This document shows, piece by piece, positions 29,523-36,814 of a DNA stretch of 51,608 bases. Within the stretch, counting starts at the first letter, position 1. The number at the start of each line of letters is the position of its first letter. Source of the DNA: a virus; the IMG/VR virus record IMGVR_UViG_3300030329_006107, positions 36,309 to 87,916 of that record, one strand, 5' to 3'. The translations under genes and the position numbers were made by a program. Below the pieces are notes generated by a model. It saw only the letters and a list, made by a program, of their open reading frames with translations, ran no database searches and was not told the origin of the DNA.

Positions 29523-31202
29523 ATGCCTTATAAGAAGAAAGGTAAATGTGTTTATAAAAAAGACAATGGTAAAAAAGTTGGGTGCACGGTCGGTCCTGTA
29601 GATGATTACTTGGCCGCTTTGCATGCCAACGTAGAGGAAACAAATATGAAATTCACAAAAGAACAAATTGAACAAATAATTAAAGAAGAGCTTGAGGGCT
29701 TGCTCAATGAGATGATATTACATGAAGCCCCCGTCGTCGCACCAGAATTTCTTCCAAAAAACCAAACACCGGCCTCGGGCCCCCGCCGGCGCGCCTCTAC
29801 AACGATTATTGAAGATCCGCTCGACCTTGAGAGGGTGGGTCAACAAAGAAAACAAATGATGTCTCGCATGAGATCAGGCGCCCCCACTCCAACGAGACCA
29901 ATTACTCGAACACCTGGCGCCACGCCTACTCCAACGAGACCAGTCGCTCGAAGACCTGGCGCCGCACCCACTCCAACGAGAAAGGTCCCCAAACGCGCCG
30001 GCACTACGATTATTGAAGATCCGGTCGACCTTGAGAGAATGAGCCAACAAAGAAAACAAATGTTAGACCGTTTACGCCAAGGCGGCGCCACTCCGACGAG
30101 AACAATTCCTCGAACAAAAAGCGGTCGACTCCCTGCTCCTGCTCCAACTCGTCGTGTCGGTGGCGCCCGTGGAAAGGTTGCAGACGAGGCCACTAGACAG
30201 ATGCTTCAAGCTTTCCGAGAAGTTGGAATTAAGCCACCAAAAGGTTTGGACCTTGACTCTCGCGCAGGCCGAAAATGGATGACGGACGCAACTTCTAGAG
30301 CTGTTCAACGAAATCGTGCAAGAGGAAAATTGAAAGGAGGCATAGGTACCGGCGCGCGAGGACGCCTCCGAGGCGCAGGTCCTTTAGGTGCAGCCGCGGC
30401 CGGCCTCACCGTCGTTGACCTCATTGATGGAGGATTCATGGGGATCCCCGGACTGCGGCAAATATTAAGAAACGCCGGCGTCGACCTCTCTTCGAGAGAG
30501 GAATTAGCCGGATACCAGCGCGTTGTACCAGGAAAAGTAAAAGACACAGCACTCGATACACATACTGGTAAACTTCGGCGCACAAAGGGCGGTGTCGGCT
30601 TCGGTAAGCTTTCAGCTACTGATAAAGCCTTAATCAGACAAGCTGCATTCTTAAAAAAGCATGGACCAAACTCAAGACGTGGTAAAAAGTTCAGAGCAAA
30701 ATTATCTGACGAAGGGAAAGAACTAGCTTATCTTATAGACCAAGGAATTGTTCGGGGAATCCCAAAACGACGTCAAGGTGAATCAACTCAAGAGTTTAAG
30801 AAAAGATTATACGCTCAGCGAATCAAGGCGCTCCAACCAAAAGATAAGTATGGTCGACCCGGTCGACGCTATGATGTCGCAGGTGGCCCTCATAGACGAG
30901 GCTCCTCGGTTTTTCAAGAGTCCAACGTAGAAATTAAGAGAGCAAGATTAAAGCAAATTATAAAAGAAGAAGTAGCCCGCCTGGATCGATTGCTTGAAGG
31001 AAAATTAGCTGATCAGGTATACGAAGACAGTACTGGTCGCCGCGGAACAGTTTTATCTCAAACCCTCTGCGAAGCCGGAACCGTAACACATTATGATGTA
31101 GAATTTGATGACGAGATTATATTAAACCTTCCAACAGAAGAACTAACAGTCATTACAGAAAAGACACAAAATACAAAATCCTCTAAAGGAAGTGAAAAAT
31201 GA
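29523..31202 (+). CDS. basic, tag-bearing protein, possible internal head protein
   Basis: A 559-residue, strongly Arg/Lys-rich protein. Residues 1-38 are a small module with Cys9 and Cys21 ('GKCVYKKDNGKKVGC'). Residues 42-63 read 'MKFTKEQIEQIIKEELEG' plus 'LLNE': an amphipathic tag also seen at the start of the next gene and at 47561. Residue 42 is itself a Met, with a GAGGA ribosome site seven bases before it (ATG at 29646), so a second start is possible. Residues 92-205 carry repeated 'TTIIEDP-x-DLER' and 'PTPTR' units. Residues about 290-310 are Ala/Gly-rich. A second 'ARLKQIIKEEVARL' tag lies near residue 480. Possible protease sites: 'LHE|A' at residue 68, 'LLE|G' near 495. A packaged, DNA-binding head protein is plausible but unproven. 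Confidence 0.7.
   Translation: MPYKKKGKCVYKKDNGKKVGCTVGPVDDYLAALHANVEETNMKFTKEQIEQIIKEELEGLLNEMILHEAPVVAPEFLPKNQTPASGPRRRASTTIIEDPLDLERVGQQRKQMMSRMRSGAPTPTRPITRTPGATPTPTRPVARRPGAAPTPTRKVPKRAGTTIIEDPVDLERMSQQRKQMLDRLRQGGATPTRTIPRTKSGRLPAPAPTRRVGGARGKVADEATRQMLQAFREVGIKPPKGLDLDSRAGRKWMTDATSRAVQRNRARGKLKGGIGTGARGRLRGAGPLGAAAAGLTVVDLIDGGFMGIPGLRQILRNAGVDLSSREELAGYQRVVPGKVKDTALDTHTGKLRRTKGGVGFGKLSATDKALIRQAAFLKKHGPNSRRGKKFRAKLSDEGKELAYLIDQGIVRGIPKRRQGESTQEFKKRLYAQRIKALQPKDKYGRPGRRYDVAGGPHRRGSSVFQESNVEIKRARLKQIIKEEVARLDRLLEGKLADQVYEDSTGRRGTVLSQTLCEAGTVTHYDVEFDDEIILNLPTEELTVITEKTQNTKSSKGSEK
29799..30120 (+). repeat. coding tandem repeats (14-residue unit and 68-residue unit)
   Basis: Within the basic protein gene, a unit of about 42 bases encoding 'PTPTRP-x-x-R-x-PG' is repeated with variation about three to four times between 29880 and 30110. 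A longer unit, beginning with 'TTIIEDP' and running through 'QQRKQM' and a second Arg-rich segment, starts at 29799 and again at 30003. The repeats are in frame and GC-richer than the surroundings. They look like expanded linker sequence. Confidence 0.75.
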
Positions 31203-31585
31203 AAATTTCAAAACAAAGACTTGTTGAATTAATAAACGAAGAGCTAGAAAAAGATGCTCAAGAGGTGTTAAACGAATATGGCGCTTACACTGCTATTTCA
31301 TCTGGGGTTGGTGACAATCCAGCTTTGCGAAACAGTACTCATCCAGACCCAGTTAATGATCTAAAGTCTCTAGAAGTAGGACAATTAGATGATATAGCTA
31401 CAACTGGACTAGACGGATTATTCAACAATGTTCAGATTGCATCAAGAATTATAGAAGATCTTCCTTTCGAAGAAATCTCTAATTCAAATATTGCAGACAT
31501 GCTTGTTGATGCAGCAGAATTAATCCGAGCAGCCTTGGACAATATCGCTATGGAACGCGAACGTGAAGAAAAGGGATATATTTAA
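31199..31585 (+). CDS. small acidic protein with N-terminal 'INEEL'-type tag
   Basis: A 128-residue acidic protein whose start overlaps the upstream stop as ATGA. The first 26 residues ('MKISKQRLVELINEELEKDA', then 'QEVLNE') form a Lys/Glu amphipathic helix like the tag in the upstream protein and in the protein at 47561-47965, ending in Leu-Asn-Glu, a possible gp21-type cleavage site. The rest is predicted helical, with an acidic C-terminus rich in Arg-Glu. It looks like a small virion or internal protein rather than an enzyme. No family recognised. The 73-base gap after it holds a candidate promoter for the gp46/47 gene. Confidence 0.7.
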   Translation: MKISKQRLVELINEELEKDAQEVLNEYGAYTAISSGVGDNPALRNSTHPDPVNDLKSLEVGQLDDIATTGLDGLFNNVQIASRIIEDLPFEEISNSNIADMLVDAAELIRAALDNIAMEREREEKGYI

Positions 31586-31603
31586 TTTACCTTTTTAAGA
31601 AGT

Positions 31604-31634
31604 GTTACTATGTTTATAGCAACATGCTTATAAT
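31604..31634 (+). promoter_or_regulatory. candidate host-type promoter before the gp47-gp46 gene
   Basis: A perfect -10 hexamer, TATAAT (31629-31634), is placed 25 bases before the ATG at 31659, with a poor -35 (TTACTA, 31605-31610) 18 bases upstream. A small imperfect hairpin (GTTACTAT against ATAGCAAC, 31604-31623) overlaps the -35. This would allow expression of a replication gene independent of late transcription. Confidence 0.4.
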
Positions 31635-31658
31635 CACGCAAGCGAGACTGGAGAATTT

Positions 31659-34600
31659 ATGCGATTTGCTCATATAGCGGACACTCATATCCGCAATTTG
31701 AAATACCACAAAGAATATCGTGCAGTATTTCAACAACTATATAAAAAACTTGAAGAATTAGATGTTGATTACATCGTTCATTGCGGCGATATAGCCCATA
31801 CAAAGACACAAATAAGTCCAGAGTTCGTTGACCTGTGCAGTGATTTTTTTAGGAACTTGGCGAATATAGCTCCTACATACATAATATTGGGGAATCATGA
31901 TGGCAACTTAAGAAATTCATATCGACAAGACGCACTAACACCGATTGTTAATGCGTTGGATAATCCGAATTTAAAGTTGATTAAAAACTCCGGGGAGGTT
32001 AATCTCGATGATACTTTTACGCTTAATGTCTTATCTGTGTTTGATACTGATAATTGGACGAATCCATCCGACAGCACCAAAGTTAATATTGCTCTTTATC
32101 ACGGCTCCATATCAAATTGTCAAACTGACGCTGGCTGGATTATGGAATATGGGGAAAATGATATATCTATTTTTGATAGATTCGATTATGCTTTTCTCGG
32201 AGACATTCATAAAACTAACCAACAGCTTGATAAAGAAGGCCGAATCCGATATTGTGGATCTACTGTACAACAGAATCACGGAGAAACAGACGACAAAGGC
32301 TTTCTTATATGGGACATCGAAGACAAAGAGACGTTCTCAGTAAAACATTACGTACTGACTAATCCTAAGCCGTTTAAGACGATTGTTCTCACTCCGAAGG
32401 GTAGGATGCCAAAGGGCACAGAAATCCCGTCTAAGGCACGTTTACGGCTGGTTTCTGAGAATACACTACCTTTGGATGTAATTCGCAAAGCAATTGATGT
32501 AGCTAAGGTTCGTTTTAAGCCCGAGGCCATAACATACTTGTGTCGATCTGATGGGCACTCTGGATTAGATAGTTCTGTTAATTCTCTTGTACAAGAAGAT
32601 TTGCGAGATATTGCAGTACAAGAGGGACTGATTGAGGAGTACATAAAAGACTATCAGGTTGATGAAGATGTTATACAGAAAGTTTTTGATCTGAATAAAA
32701 AATATAATACTCTTGTTGAAGAGGAGGAAGAGGTAAGCAGGAACGTCAACTGGAAACTTAAACGTATTGAGTGGGATAATTTATTCAACTATGATGAAGG
32801 AAATAGTGTTGATTTTTATGATCTTAATGGCGTTGTTGGCATTTTAGGGAAAAACTTTTCTGGCAAGTCAAGCATTATTGATAGTCTTTTATATACCTTA
32901 TACAATACAACTTCAAAAAACAACAGAAGAAATTATAACGTTATTAACCAAAATAAGGAAGAATGCAGAGGACTTGTGCAAATTGACATTGGTACAAAAA
33001 CATATTCAATTGAAAGAACCAGTAAAAAATATGTCAAAAAATTAAAAGGTAAAATTACTAACGAAGCCAAGACGGACGTTGAGTTCACTGTTCACGACAA
33101 CGCTACAGGAGTTGAACAAGAATTAAACGGCACTAGTAGGATAGAGACTGATAAGAATATTAGAAAAATATTTGGAACTGTTGACGATTTTTTGATGACG
33201 TCGATGGCTTCGCAGCTAGGTTCTTTGAGTTATATTAGTGAAGGCTCGACAAAAAGAAAAGAAATTCTTGCTAAATTTCTTGACTTAGAAATATTTGATA
33301 AGAAATTTAAGATGGCCAAAGAGGATTCTTCTGATATCAAAGCGATGATCCGAAAAATGTCACAACGTGATTTTATTCAAGAGGCAAAACTTGCAAGAAC
33401 AGATTTGGCTAGAAGTGAAGCTGAAACCTCTTTAAAACAGAAGGAATGCAAAAAGTTAGCCAATAAAATAAATAAGTTAAATTCTGACTTGGTTGAATGT
33501 GAAAAACTGATTTCATCAATCCCGGCAGAAATAATTGATATTACTATGGTTAATCATAGGCTGCAAGATTTGATTAACAAGATAGATATTTTAAAATCAG
33601 ACAACGCTGGATATGAACAACAACTAAAAGAAAAACAACAGTTTTATGAAAAGATAGTTGCATTTGTAGATGTATTTGACGTTGATTCGCTCAAAGAAAA
33701 GCAAGACCTGATCAGATCAAGCCAAGAGAAGATTGTTGCTTTCGAGTCAGAGATAGAAACTGAGAGTACTAGAATAGGATTGTTAAAGAAGAAAGTTAAG
33801 TTATTGGATGAAGTACCATGTGGAGAAGAGTTTTCTCACTGTAAATTCATTAAAGATGCATATACAGCAAAGAACAAAATCATACCAGTGCAAGACATTA
33901 TTGACAAACTTAATTCAAAAGTTGGCAAAGTATCGAAAGATATTAATGATTTAAATCCGGATCAATTGCAAGATCATTTCGAAAAGTTTCAGAAAATAAC
34001 CAAAAAGAAAAACGATACTCTTAATGAAATCAATGAGTTAAAGCTTGAAATAGAGAAAACAAAGACTCATGTTTTAAGATTTGGTCAAGAAAGAAGTATA
34101 CTTGAAATTAAGAGAGAAGAATACGAAAACAACAAAGAGGCGATTGAAAATCTTGAAAGTTTGCTGGAACAAAAAACGAACCATGAAGACGAGATAAAGG
34201 ATTATAAAAGAAAGTATGAAAGATGCCAAAAAGAATCCATGGAGCTGTACAAACAAAATGGGTTTTTAGAACAAAAGTTGGAACAAATAAGCCTGGATGA
34301 ACAAGAGTATGAAAATTTAAATGCTCAGTTTACAGCTTATGACTTGTTCCAGAGATGTATGCATTCAAACGGTATTTCATATGACATTATTAAAAAGAGG
34401 CTTCCAATAATCAATGAGGAGATATCAAAGATCTTAACAAACATTGTTGATTTTGATACTCTATTTGATAATGAGGAAAATAAATTAGATATCTTAATTA
34501 AACATCCTCGCTTTGAGCCACGACCAATTGAGATGGGCTCCGGAGCCGAGAAAACAATATGCGCTATGGCCATTCGTTTAGCTCTTTTAAATGTTTCGAC

Positions 34601-34808
34601 ACTGCCAAAAGGCGACATCTTTATCTTAGATGAGCCCGGAACGGCTTTAGATGAAGATAATATGGAAGGGTTCGTAAGAATCTTAGATATGATCAGTACA
34701 CAATTTAAGACTGTTTTATTAATTTCGCATCTAGATAGTCTTAAGGATACGGTCGAACAACAAATTACAATTGACAAAATTGATGGCTACGCACATGTCA
34801 ACCATTAA
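31659..34808 (+). CDS. fused SbcD-SbcC (gp47-gp46) recombination nuclease/ATPase
   Basis: A 1049-residue single chain combining two normally separate proteins. Residues 1-300 are a Mre11/SbcD/gp47 calcineurin-like nuclease: 'HIADTHIR' (4-11), 'HCGDIAH' (~41), 'LGNHDG' (~76), 'LYHGS' (~146), 'LGDIHK' (~185), all metal-binding motifs intact. Residues ~362-1045 are Rad50/SbcC/gp46: Walker A 'GKNFSGKSS' (~397), two coiled-coil arms with a hook at Cys721-x6-Cys728 ('CGEEFSHC'), signature 'MGSGAEKTICAMAIRLAL' (959), Walker B 'FILDEPGTALDE' with Asp991/Glu992. In T4, gp46 and gp47 form a complex that resects DNA ends for recombination-dependent replication. Here the linker (~320-362) is short and no stop or internal start with a ribosome site is evident. 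It starts after a TGGAG site and may have its own host-type promoter. Confidence 0.92.
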   Translation: MRFAHIADTHIRNLKYHKEYRAVFQQLYKKLEELDVDYIVHCGDIAHTKTQISPEFVDLCSDFFRNLANIAPTYIILGNHDGNLRNSYRQDALTPIVNALDNPNLKLIKNSGEVNLDDTFTLNVLSVFDTDNWTNPSDSTKVNIALYHGSISNCQTDAGWIMEYGENDISIFDRFDYAFLGDIHKTNQQLDKEGRIRYCGSTVQQNHGETDDKGFLIWDIEDKETFSVKHYVLTNPKPFKTIVLTPKGRMPKGTEIPSKARLRLVSENTLPLDVIRKAIDVAKVRFKPEAITYLCRSDGHSGLDSSVNSLVQEDLRDIAVQEGLIEEYIKDYQVDEDVIQKVFDLNKKYNTLVEEEEEVSRNVNWKLKRIEWDNLFNYDEGNSVDFYDLNGVVGILGKNFSGKSSIIDSLLYTLYNTTSKNNRRNYNVINQNKEECRGLVQIDIGTKTYSIERTSKKYVKKLKGKITNEAKTDVEFTVHDNATGVEQELNGTSRIETDKNIRKIFGTVDDFLMTSMASQLGSLSYISEGSTKRKEILAKFLDLEIFDKKFKMAKEDSSDIKAMIRKMSQRDFIQEAKLARTDLARSEAETSLKQKECKKLANKINKLNSDLVECEKLISSIPAEIIDITMVNHRLQDLINKIDILKSDNAGYEQQLKEKQQFYEKIVAFVDVFDVDSLKEKQDLIRSSQEKIVAFESEIETESTRIGLLKKKVKLLDEVPCGEEFSHCKFIKDAYTAKNKIIPVQDIIDKLNSKVGKVSKDINDLNPDQLQDHFEKFQKITKKKNDTLNEINELKLEIEKTKTHVLRFGQERSILEIKREEYENNKEAIENLESLLEQKTNHEDEIKDYKRKYERCQKESMELYKQNGFLEQKLEQISLDEQEYENLNAQFTAYDLFQRCMHSNGISYDIIKKRLPIINEEISKILTNIVDFDTLFDNEENKLDILIKHPRFEPRPIEMGSGAEKTICAMAIRLALLNVSTLPKGDIFILDEPGTALDEDNMEGFVRILDMISTQFKTVLLISHLDSLKDTVEQQITIDKIDGYAHVNH

Positions 34809-34819
34809 GGAGAAATAAA

Positions 34820-35017
34820 ATGGAAAAAGTAAAAGCATTATTAGATAAGATGACAGAAAAAGTTATTAGCCGCAAGTTTCTTGCGTGGATTACTGCAACA
34901 GTATTATCTGCCTATAATCATATCGATTCAGAAGACTGGGTCGCAGTAACGGTCATGTACATAGGTTCCGAGGCTCTTGTTGATTTAGCAGCGCGCTGGA
35001 AGCACGGAAGCAACTAA
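34820..35017 (+). CDS. small two-segment membrane protein, holin-like
   Basis: A 65-residue protein with a good AAGGAG ribosome site. A basic N-terminal helix is followed by a hydrophobic segment around 'FLAWITATVLSAY' and a second around 'WVAVTVMYIGSEALVDLA', with a basic C-terminal end. The 'SRK-F' start and 'YIGSEALVDLA' ending resemble small phage proteins often annotated as holins. It is followed after one base by an i-spanin-like protein and then by a signal-peptide/C-terminal-anchor protein, which makes a lysis role likely. No endolysin is seen here. The holin call rests on size, hydrophobicity and neighbours. Confidence 0.6.
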   Translation: MEKVKALLDKMTEKVISRKFLAWITATVLSAYNHIDSEDWVAVTVMYIGSEALVDLAARWKHGSN

Positions 35018-35018
35018 A

Positions 35019-35405
35019 GTGTTGTTTTTAAAAAAAGCTTGGGCCTGGCTAAAGACTCATTGGTATTTACCAATCTTGCTTATCCTTTTAGCAATTACTT
35101 ATTTTTCAGGTAGAGCAAGAGTAAATAAGGTTCTTAAAATGTTTGAAGCATCGAAAGAAAGCTACGAGAAACAGATTAAAGTAATTAATGAATCTCACGA
35201 GCAAGAGCTTAAGAAACAAGAAGAGCTTTATAATACTTACTTAAACACTCTGAAGAAGCTAGAGACAGAGCATGACGTCAATTTAAATTCTTTAGAAGAG
35301 AAGAAGAAGATTGAGCTTGATAAGATGGTAAAAAAATATAAAGGTACTCCTAAAGAACTAGAGCAAGAGCTAGCTGCTATGTTCGGAATAAATGTGTGGG
35401 ATTAA
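35019..35405 (+). CDS. membrane-anchored coiled-coil protein, i-spanin-like
   Basis: A 128-residue protein beginning with GTG one base after the holin-like gene's stop (a GGAAG site lies upstream; a TTG follows as the second codon). Residues about 15-30 are a single hydrophobic span 'YLPILLILLAITYF', with positive charges on the N-terminal side. Residues 35-115 are a long Lys/Glu-rich coiled coil. This N-in/C-out anchor plus periplasmic coiled coil is the architecture of inner-membrane spanins (Rz-like), which join inner and outer membranes at the end of lysis in Gram-negative hosts. No family-specific motif is present; the call depends on topology and neighbours. Confidence 0.6.
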   Translation: MLFLKKAWAWLKTHWYLPILLILLAITYFSGRARVNKVLKMFEASKESYEKQIKVINESHEQELKKQEELYNTYLNTLKKLETEHDVNLNSLEEKKKIELDKMVKKYKGTPKELEQELAAMFGINVWD

Positions 35406-35406
35406 T

Positions 35407-35889
35407 ATGAAAAATAAAATATTAGTAATTATGTTAAGTATGTTGATGGTTTTGTTACCATTTCAATCATTTGCAGGACAACAAGACCCGGACGATTCAT
35501 TAAATGTCAATGGGCGCCTGCTTTATGTTGGAAAGGGTGAGAAAACTCCATTTGCAGGAATTTTGTTTGATATCCCTGCAGCAACAAAATTAAAAATAGA
35601 TAAACAATTTATGGTCCTCAAATTTAAGCTTGAAATGGATTTCCTAAAAAAGAAGCTAAATGCAGAACATTCTTTGGTATTATCCAAGCTCAAGCTTAAG
35701 TATGATACATTACAGTCCAGATCCGATTCTTTATTAAAAATAAAAACTGAAGAGATAAACCGTTTACAGACCCTAATTAAGAAAGATACAAGAAGCTATT
35801 CGCATTGGTGGTTCGTGGGGGGTATTATAGCAGGATGTCTGCTTTCTATTGGTATTTACTACGCTGCCGTCGAAGTTAATAGGAATTAG
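35407..35889 (+). CDS. exported coiled-coil protein with C-terminal membrane anchor
   Basis: I start this 160-residue protein at the ATG at 35407, directly after the preceding TAA; an earlier GTG at 35392 in the same frame would put five residues before the signal peptide. The N-terminus is a typical signal peptide ('MKNKILVIMLSMLMVLLPF', then 'QSFAG'), with a likely signal-peptidase I cut and no lipobox Cys. Residues ~60-125 are a Lys/Leu-rich coiled coil, and residues ~131-153 form a second hydrophobic span 'WWFVGGIIAGCLLSIGIYY'. Export signal plus C-terminal anchor resembles unimolecular spanins, but those carry a lipobox. It is probably the partner of the upstream coiled-coil protein in lysis. 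Confidence 0.6.
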   Translation: MKNKILVIMLSMLMVLLPFQSFAGQQDPDDSLNVNGRLLYVGKGEKTPFAGILFDIPAATKLKIDKQFMVLKFKLEMDFLKKKLNAEHSLVLSKLKLKYDTLQSRSDSLLKIKTEEINRLQTLIKKDTRSYSHWWFVGGIIAGCLLSIGIYYAAVEVNRN

Positions 35890-35904
35890 TAAGGATGTTA
35901 ATAA

Positions 35905-36687
35905 ATGGCAAGAGGAATAAGAAGAAGCGCAACTAACAGCGGGGGCTTTTCCCTTAAAAAGCTCAAACGCCATATTAAGAAACATTCTGCTGCGAATTTA
36001 GAGTTTGTGTTGGAAGACGCCGACGGAACAGAAGTAACTATTGGCAAAAATAAAGAGGTTAAATATCTTTCAGGTGGTGGTATAAATATCAATTGGACGG
36101 ATACCTCACCCGGTTCCGATAGTGACCCTTACGATCTAACTTTAACGATTGATCCAACTGATGCAACCGCAGTCAACGTCGCCGCTGCTGATTTGATTCT
36201 GATTGCTGATGCATCAGATAGTAATAATTTAAAGAAAGCGGAAATTGGATATGCCTGGAATGGTACTAGTTTTTATATTGATGGAAAAGTTGGCGTCGGA
36301 GTCGTTTCTCCTACCTATGCTATTGATCTCCCCAACTCTAGTAATGTCGCTGGCCAAGCCAGAGCCAATGCATTTGTGACGTATTCCTCTAGAGAGTTGA
36401 AAAAAAATATTAATCAAATTAAAGAACCTTTAAATATTGTTAGCAATCTCACGGGCGTGACATTCGACTGGAAAGATACGGACAGGCGAGAGATAGGATT
36501 AATAGCAGAAGATGTGCAAAAAGTGCTCCCGGAAATTGTGGCATGTCAAAATAACCGACCAGCTGCTCTGGATTATCCGAAACTAACAGCCCTTTTAATA
36601 GAGTGTGTAAAGGAATTGCAAGTTAAAATTGATTTTTTAGAAAAAAAAGTTTTTTTGCATGATGTTGATATTAAAAAAGAAACTTAG
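35905..36687 (+). CDS. short fibre protein with C-terminal S74 self-cleaving chaperone
   Basis: A 260-residue protein. The last 100 residues are a Peptidase_S74/intramolecular chaperone domain: 'TYSSRELKKNI' with the Ser161-Lys166 catalytic pair in the 'S-x-x-x-L-K-x-N-I' pattern, then 'GVTFDWKD', 'EIGLIAEDVQKVLPEIV' and a terminal coiled-coil helix. This domain trimerises fibre ends and is then cut off at its own N-terminus. The N-terminus is basic; residues 75-115 ('LTLTIDPTDATAVN' and 'LILIADASDSNNLKK') are nearly the same as a segment in the next fibre gene, so the two genes share modules. It is followed by a hairpin and a possible promoter. Confidence 0.85.
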   Translation: MARGIRRSATNSGGFSLKKLKRHIKKHSAANLEFVLEDADGTEVTIGKNKEVKYLSGGGININWTDTSPGSDSDPYDLTLTIDPTDATAVNVAAADLILIADASDSNNLKKAEIGYAWNGTSFYIDGKVGVGVVSPTYAIDLPNSSNVAGQARANAFVTYSSRELKKNINQIKEPLNIVSNLTGVTFDWKDTDRREIGLIAEDVQKVLPEIVACQNNRPAALDYPKLTALLIECVKELQVKIDFLEKKVFLHDVDIKKET

Positions 36688-36747
36688 ATAAGTAGTTTTT
36701 TTTATTCTAAACGACGTCCTAAATGGTATTTTCTATACTACTTACAT

Positions 36748-36780
36748 GCGGATGAGGGTACCCGTGTGTCTTCATCCCGC
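36748..36780 (+). other. imperfect hairpin between the two fibre genes
   Basis: GCGGATGAG (36748-36756) pairs with CTTCATCCCGC (36770-36780) with one bulge; the loop includes the palindrome GGGTACCC. No T-run follows, so it is not a textbook terminator. It may protect or terminate the shorter fibre message or stabilise the following one. It is followed by a TATAAAATAAATAC stretch. Confidence 0.4.
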
Positions 36781-36806
36781 TATAAAATAAATACATAAAT
36801 GGAGGG
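36781..36806 (+). promoter_or_regulatory. late-promoter candidate and ribosome site before the repeat fibre gene
   Basis: TATAAAATA (36781-36789) and ATAAATAC (36787-36794) precede a GGAGGG ribosome site (36801-36806), which lies eight bases from the ATG at 36815. ATAAATAC is also found at 23967-23974 before another virion gene. The spacing between motif and ribosome site is short, so the leader would be only a few bases. Confidence 0.4.
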
Positions 36807-36814
36807 TTTAAAAT

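Noticed and set aside
34820-35889. An endolysin gene in the lysis cassette
   Set aside because: No lysozyme, amidase or peptidase motif was found in any of the three products; it must be encoded elsewhere if present.
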